Source: Streptomyces albipurpureus
GTDB taxonomy: Bacteria; Actinomycetota; Actinomycetes; Streptomycetales; Streptomycetaceae
Direction of reading: 5' to 3'
Assembly: GCF_023701525.1 (NCBI RefSeq)
Contig: NZ_JAMQAW010000011.1
Span: forward strand, 292,441-330,897
DNA length: 38,457 bases
Translations under genes and position numbers: made by a program
In this document: in pieces, positions 34,653 to 38,457 of the stretch
Layout of the letters: each line of letters opens with the position of its first letter
Numbering within the stretch: position 1 is the first letter of the stretch
The notes under the pieces: generated by a model
Told to the model about the DNA's origin: nothing
What the model saw: the letters and a program-made list of their open reading frames with translations, nothing else
Database searches by the model: none

Positions 34653-35498
34653 ATGAGCGACGAATCCCCGGCGATGCCCCCTTGGGCCCGTGCCATGGCC
34701 GATCTGCATGTGCACTCCTCCCCCAGCCTGCTGCCCAGGCACGGTGACGACCTGAGCACCGTCGACGCGATGCGGGCCCAGGGATTCACCACCATGGTCC
34801 TCAAGGCGCATGAGGGAAGCACCGTCGAGAGGGCCGCGATGGCCGGGGAGGGCGTGTACGGCGGGGTGGTGCTCAACAGCTGTGTCGGTGGAGCCAATCC
34901 CGACGCGGTCCGGGTCGCCGCGGAGCTCGGCGGCCGGATCGTCTGGCTGCCCACCCTGTCCTCTCCCACCCACCGGGCGGCGGTGGCGGCGCCGGAACTC
35001 ACTGTTCATCGGAACATCGAGCTGCGTCACGTCGAGGTGATCGACGACGGGCGACTCCGTACGGAGTGGTTCGATGTGCTCGATGCCGTAGCCGCCCATG
35101 ACCTGGTCCTCGCCAGTGGTCATCTCAGCGCCAGTCAGACGCTGGTGGTGTTCACCGAGGCCAGGCGGCGCGGGGTGCAGCGGCTGCTGGTCAACCATCC
35201 CAAGCTCGCCTTCCTCCACTGGCGAGACGATGCGGCCGACGCGTTCCGCGCCCTCGGTGCCCACCTTGAGTTGGGCATCGTTCCCGATCTGCTGTGCTCC
35301 GAGGAAGCCTCCAGCCTCACCCTGACGGCCCACTACCCACTCTCCTTGCTGGTCTTCGGCGGAGACATGGGACACACCGACTTCCCCGCGCCGGCGGCTG
35401 CCGTCGGCCCCTGGCTGCGGCGGCTGGAACAGCGCGTCGGTGCGGACGCCGCGGCCACCCTGATGACCACCACGACCACCAATCTGCTGCTGCCGTGA
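34653..35498 (+). CDS. DUF6282-like amidohydrolase/PHP-type metal hydrolase
   Basis: 281 aa. It has a metal-hydrolase barrel look: ADLHVHSSPSLLPR (16-29, an HxH metal pair), VLKAHEGST, ASGHLSASQT, LLVNHPKL and FGGDMGHTDFP at the C-terminus. The spacing resembles the family I know as DUF6282 in the amidohydrolase superfamily, whose reaction is unknown. GAAGG precedes the ATG. It follows the LeuCD-like genes by 92 bp and precedes the ligase by 74 bp. In context it could hydrolyse a cyclic or ester/amide intermediate; this is inference. Confidence 0.72.
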   Translation: MSDESPAMPPWARAMADLHVHSSPSLLPRHGDDLSTVDAMRAQGFTTMVLKAHEGSTVERAAMAGEGVYGGVVLNSCVGGANPDAVRVAAELGGRIVWLPTLSSPTHRAAVAAPELTVHRNIELRHVEVIDDGRLRTEWFDVLDAVAAHDLVLASGHLSASQTLVVFTEARRRGVQRLLVNHPKLAFLHWRDDAADAFRALGAHLELGIVPDLLCSEEASSLTLTAHYPLSLLVFGGDMGHTDFPAPAAAVGPWLRRLEQRVGADAAATLMTTTTTNLLLP

Positions 35499-35572
35499 CC
35501 AGCCGGCCCAGAGCCCGGCACTGCTGATGTCACCGGAGCACCCGGACCCACTGCTCAGGAGAGGGAACCCTC

Positions 35573-37033
35573 ATGCTGTTCGAGACCATCAGGGGCATCG
35601 CCGCTGGCCGACCCGAGGCGCTGGCGGTGGAGACCACCGACGGAGAGAGCTGTACCTATGCGCAGTTGATCGAACGCACCGAACTCATGGGTGCGGGGCT
35701 GAGCGCCCAGGGGGTTCGCCCCGGGGACACCGTGGTCTGTCACGGTCTGCCCAACACTCCCGACTACGTCGCGTTCATTCTCGCGGTGGCCGCGCTGCGC
35801 GCCTGCTACGTACCCGTTCTCGCGGACTTCGACCGTTCGGCGGTCGACCGTGTGCTCACCCTGACCCAGCCGGTCCTCTGGGTCGGGTCACCACATCCGG
35901 GTGCGGGTGAGACCGCGCCGCCGCGAATCGACCTCGCCGCCCTCCCGGTCACCGGAACGACCGAGGCGCCGCTGGCGACGGGGCACGCGGACCGTGTCTT
36001 TCGCCGACTGTGGACCTCGGGGTCGACCAAGCTGCCCAAACTGGTGTCGTGGAAGCAGGGACCATTCGTCCGCGAACGTCTGCGCTGGGTGGCCGACGTC
36101 GGTATCGAGGAGTCCGATGTCGTCTTCTGCCGGCATACGCTGGACGTGGCTCACGCGACGGATCTCCATGTCTTCGCCGCCCTGCTCGTCGGTGCCCGTC
36201 TGATCCTGACCGATCCCCGCACACCCCCCGCCGAGCTGCTCGAACAGCTCTCACAACGCGGTGTCACCATGATGAGCGCACTGCCCAGCCACTACGAGGA
36301 CCTCGTCAAGGCCGCGAAGTCGCACCCCACCGGTCTGCCGACGCTACGCAGGCCACTGTGCGGCGGTGCGTACATCAGCCCCGCTCTGACGAGGATCAGC
36401 GCGGAGACCCTGGGCATTCACATCAGACAGGTCTACGGCTCAACCGAGTTCGGCCTTGGTCTGGGCAACATGGACGACATCGTGCAGAGCCAGGCCGGCA
36501 TGGTCCCGGTCAGCGGTGTGAAGGCCCGTCTCGCTCCGCTTGACGAGAGCTCGGGACCCGATCTGGGGGTGCTGGTCCTGGTCTCCGACTGCACCAGCGA
36601 GGGGTACCTCCACGATGACGAGGCGAATGCCAGCACCTTCCGGGGCGGGGAGTTCTGGACCGGGGACATCGCCGAGCGCACCGCGGACGGCTCGTACCGC
36701 GTTCTCGGCCGGACGACGGACGCCATCAAGTCCGCGAACGGCCCACTGCCGGCGCCGGTTCTCGACGCCCTGATCACCGAACGGTGTCCGGCGGTGGCCG
36801 ACTCGGTCAGCCTGACCGCCGATCCGGAAACCTATGCGCCGAACGTCCTTGTCATCGCGCGGGCCTCGGCGGATGCCTCGGCCGGCACGGCGATCGCTCA
36901 GGTGGAGGGTCTGCTGCGCGAACTGAGCCTCGACGGCGTGGTACGCGAGGTGGAGTCCGTACCTCGCACCATCGTGGGCAAGCCGGACAAGCCCCTCATC
37001 CGCCGGAGTTGGGCCGCGCCCTCCGCACAGTGA
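35573..37033 (+). CDS. AMP-dependent acid ligase / acyl-CoA synthetase-like
   Basis: 486 aa, short for the ANL superfamily but with both lobes. Motifs: A3 LWTSGSTKLPK (146-156), A5 YGSTEFG (288-294), A7 TGD (363-365), A8 GRTTDAIKSANGPLPAP (379-395) and the catalytic lysine of A10 in PRTIVGKPDK (K470). A3 has TSGSTKLPK in place of the usual SGTTGxPK. It should adenylate a carboxylic acid and pass it to CoA or a carrier; no carrier protein or synthetase module is present. AGGAGAGGG precedes the ATG. It is the last gene of the LeuA-like run, ending 11 bp from the convergent LysR gene. Confidence 0.85.
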   Translation: MLFETIRGIAAGRPEALAVETTDGESCTYAQLIERTELMGAGLSAQGVRPGDTVVCHGLPNTPDYVAFILAVAALRACYVPVLADFDRSAVDRVLTLTQPVLWVGSPHPGAGETAPPRIDLAALPVTGTTEAPLATGHADRVFRRLWTSGSTKLPKLVSWKQGPFVRERLRWVADVGIEESDVVFCRHTLDVAHATDLHVFAALLVGARLILTDPRTPPAELLEQLSQRGVTMMSALPSHYEDLVKAAKSHPTGLPTLRRPLCGGAYISPALTRISAETLGIHIRQVYGSTEFGLGLGNMDDIVQSQAGMVPVSGVKARLAPLDESSGPDLGVLVLVSDCTSEGYLHDDEANASTFRGGEFWTGDIAERTADGSYRVLGRTTDAIKSANGPLPAPVLDALITERCPAVADSVSLTADPETYAPNVLVIARASADASAGTAIAQVEGLLRELSLDGVVREVESVPRTIVGKPDKPLIRRSWAAPSAQ

Positions 37034-37044
37034 GGCGTTCACCT

Positions 37045-37956
37045 TCAGGGCACATCACCGTAGGGCTCGCTCATGAATTCGGCCAGCTCTGTCCACATCT
37101 CAAGGAATGCCCGCAAAGGCGCGCCCAACCGTCGGTCCAAGCGCCAGGCGAATACCTTCTGGAAAGAGATGGCGGGAACCAAGGGAACCACTATGGTCCG
37201 CCGGTTGGCCGACAGTGCGGGACTGGAAGACGGAGCCAGGCCGATGCCGACATTCTCCGCCACCAACGCCAACTGCAAAGGAACACTGTTCGTCGCATAA
37301 GTGACGTTGAAGGCCAGTCCGTTCTCGGCGAAGGCCTCACTGATGAATCCGTGCACCCCGCTGTCCGAACTGTAGGTGATGATGGGCTCCTTGGAGACCT
37401 CATCGAGGGTCAACGGCTGGTCCGCCGCCCTGGCCCCGGCGGGCAGGACCGCGACGATCCGGTCCCGCTGGAGCACACGGGTCCCAATGATCTTGGACAG
37501 ATCCTCCTTGGGCGCCGCCATGACCGCCGCGTCCAGGGTCCCGTTGCGAACACCCGTCAGCAACGAGGGGCTCGACGCTCCGACGAGGTTCACCGTTACA
37601 CCCGGGTGGCGACGGTAGTACTCCCCCAGCAGACCCGGAACACAGGTGCCTTCGAGCCCGCCGACGGTACCGAGCGCGAGGGAGCCGCCCAGGAGACCGG
37701 CGCGATCGGCGAACTCCACTGCGGCTGCCGCGGCCGCCGCCAGACATGCCCGGGCGTGCGGCAGCAGGGCCACGCCGCCACGGGTGAGTACGACGCGTCT
37801 GTGCAGACGCTCGAACAACGGCTCGCCGAGTTCCTTTTCCAGGCCCAGGATCTGCTGACTGATCGCGGGTTGGACGACGTGGCAGCGCGCGGCAGCCCTG
37901 GTGAAAGACCCCTCCTCCGCAACCGCGACGAAGTATTCAAGAGTCCGCAACTCCAT
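37045..37956 (-). CDS. LysR-family transcriptional regulator
   Basis: 303 aa with the standard LysR layout: winged helix-turn-helix at 1-60 (ELRTLEYFVAVAEEGSFTRAAARCHVVQPAISQQILGLEKELG), long linker helix, then a periplasmic-binding-like effector domain (~90-300) with VNLVGASSPSLLTGVRNGTLDAAV and ITYSSDSGVHGFI. It converges on the ligase gene with an 11-bp gap and no visible terminator. Probable local regulator of the alkylmalate cluster and of itself. Confidence 0.9.
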   Translation of the reverse strand: MELRTLEYFVAVAEEGSFTRAAARCHVVQPAISQQILGLEKELGEPLFERLHRRVVLTRGGVALLPHARACLAAAAAAAVEFADRAGLLGGSLALGTVGGLEGTCVPGLLGEYYRRHPGVTVNLVGASSPSLLTGVRNGTLDAAVMAAPKEDLSKIIGTRVLQRDRIVAVLPAGARAADQPLTLDEVSKEPIITYSSDSGVHGFISEAFAENGLAFNVTYATNSVPLQLALVAENVGIGLAPSSSPALSANRRTIVVPLVPAISFQKVFAWRLDRRLGAPLRAFLEMWTELAEFMSEPYGDVP

Positions 37957-37980
37957 GGTGTCGACGTTACCAAGGGAGCG

Positions 37981-38023
37981 TTTACCGTCCGGCGCCCTTT
38001 GAATGCTCTATCAGTTCGGTAAA
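37981..38023. promoter_or_regulatory. Inverted repeat upstream of the LysR gene
   Basis: TTTACCG (37981-37987) and CGGTAAA (38017-38023) are perfect inverted arms 29 bp apart, 25-67 bp before the LysR start, in an AT-richer patch. Two half sites in this position suit LysR autoregulation. Confidence 0.45.
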
Positions 38024-38077
38024 TCCGATGGCCCTCTACGCACGATATTCCTGTGGGCGCACTAGAGTGCCGCGCCA

Positions 38078-38457
38078 TTGTTTCGAAAATACTCGGCCAT
38101 TCACCACTGGACCACGCGTCAGAACAGGGAGCGTTACGGATATCGCGCGCCTCTTGTATACGTCCGCACGCCCCTGCCGACGCCCCGCGGGCCAGAGGCT
38201 CCCCCCTCGCACCGTCGCCAGGACCCCTGTCCCCTTGCCCGCCCTGGCCGTAGCGGGCAGCGGCCGCAGGCCGTGCCGGTTGCCGTGCCGGTTGCCGTGC
38301 CGGTTGCCGCCAGCCGCAGCAACGCGGTCGGCCTCGGCACAGGCCTCCAGGACGTCCTCGCCCCCAGGTGGGGTGTGGAGTCGCCCCCGCCCGGCGACCC
38401 TTGGGCGCGGTGGTGGGCGATGGACCCGAACGTGCCGTTGGGCGCCGCTGCTCAGCA
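38078..38457 (+). other. Open frame running off the window end (uncertain gene start)
   Basis: From TTG 38078 the frame is open for about 126 codons to the window edge. The second part (from ~38306) reads plausibly, with WGVESPPPGDPWARWWAMDP, and has high third-position GC. The first part is Pro/Arg-rich. No clear start with a ribosome site is seen and no family is recognised. It could be a gene divergent from LysR, but a random open frame is quite possible in such GC-rich DNA. Confidence 0.22.
38270..38305. repeat. 12-bp tandem repeat, three perfect copies
   Basis: GCCGTGCCGGTT repeats at 38270-38281, 38282-38293 and 38294-38305. In the plus open frame it would encode AVPV three times. It is prone to slippage and may vary between strains. 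Confidence 0.85.

Noticed and set aside
22265..38457. Idea that the whole right half is a single biosynthetic gene cluster
   Set aside because: The genes at 22-29 kb face different directions and include a DUF3048 lipoprotein and a broken sulfatase, which have no link to the LeuA-like run; only 29.6-38 kb is coherent.

Overview
The window is high-GC actinobacterial DNA, almost certainly Streptomyces or a close relative. The signs are strong G/C bias at third codon positions, GTG and TTG starts, IdeR/DmdR1-type iron boxes, an actinobacterial long-form LeuA, a cysteine-containing HVDL-type leader peptide and many small metabolic operons. No tRNA, rRNA, CRISPR array or intact insertion sequence is visible. 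It reads as accessory chromosome (arm-like), with several unrelated modules side by side.

Left module (about 0.3-10.1 kb) is an aromatic-catabolism region. A TfdB/PheA-like flavin hydroxylase is followed by both subunits of a 3-oxoacid CoA-transferase and a strong hairpin terminator. After a lone RsbW-like ATPase and an 824-bp AT-spiked regulatory gap comes a second unit: a two-domain extradiol dioxygenase, a second, paralogous flavin hydroxylase, a DoxX membrane protein and an SDR protein that lacks the catalytic Tyr/Lys, ending in a perfect 15-bp-stem hairpin. A SnoaL/NTF2-like protein follows. Together they suggest hydroxylation, meta-cleavage and CoA activation of a phenolic substrate.

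Middle left (10.4-12.1 kb): a NarL-type response regulator on the minus strand whose partner kinase survives only as a C-terminal scrap, and a conserved hypothetical protein.

Iron module (12.1-22.3 kb): an AraC regulator and a FecB-type lipoprotein, each with its own iron box, then two FecCD permeases, an ATPase, two ABC half-transporters of exporter fold and a siderophore-interacting flavoprotein, mostly with 4-bp overlaps. There are no siderophore synthesis genes, so this looks like uptake and iron release. The two half-transporters have mirror-image defects in their ATP sites.

Centre (22.3-29.2 kb): a complete second-type DnaE (minus strand) diverges from a LysR regulator. A truncated Tat-exported sulfatase preceded by a 30-residue leader peptide follows, then a DUF3048 lipoprotein.

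Right module (29.8-38 kb): a plus-strand run encoding a LeuA paralogue, a SAM methyltransferase, LeuC-like and LeuD-like isomerase subunits, a DUF6282-like metal hydrolase and an adenylate-forming ligase, closed by a convergent LysR gene. LeuB is missing. This is the best candidate for an undescribed biosynthetic system: it would make and activate an alkylmalate-type acid. Two separate genes in the window (CoA-transferase B and the LeuA paralogue) have their 3' ends duplicated in tandem with periods of 41 and 42 bp.
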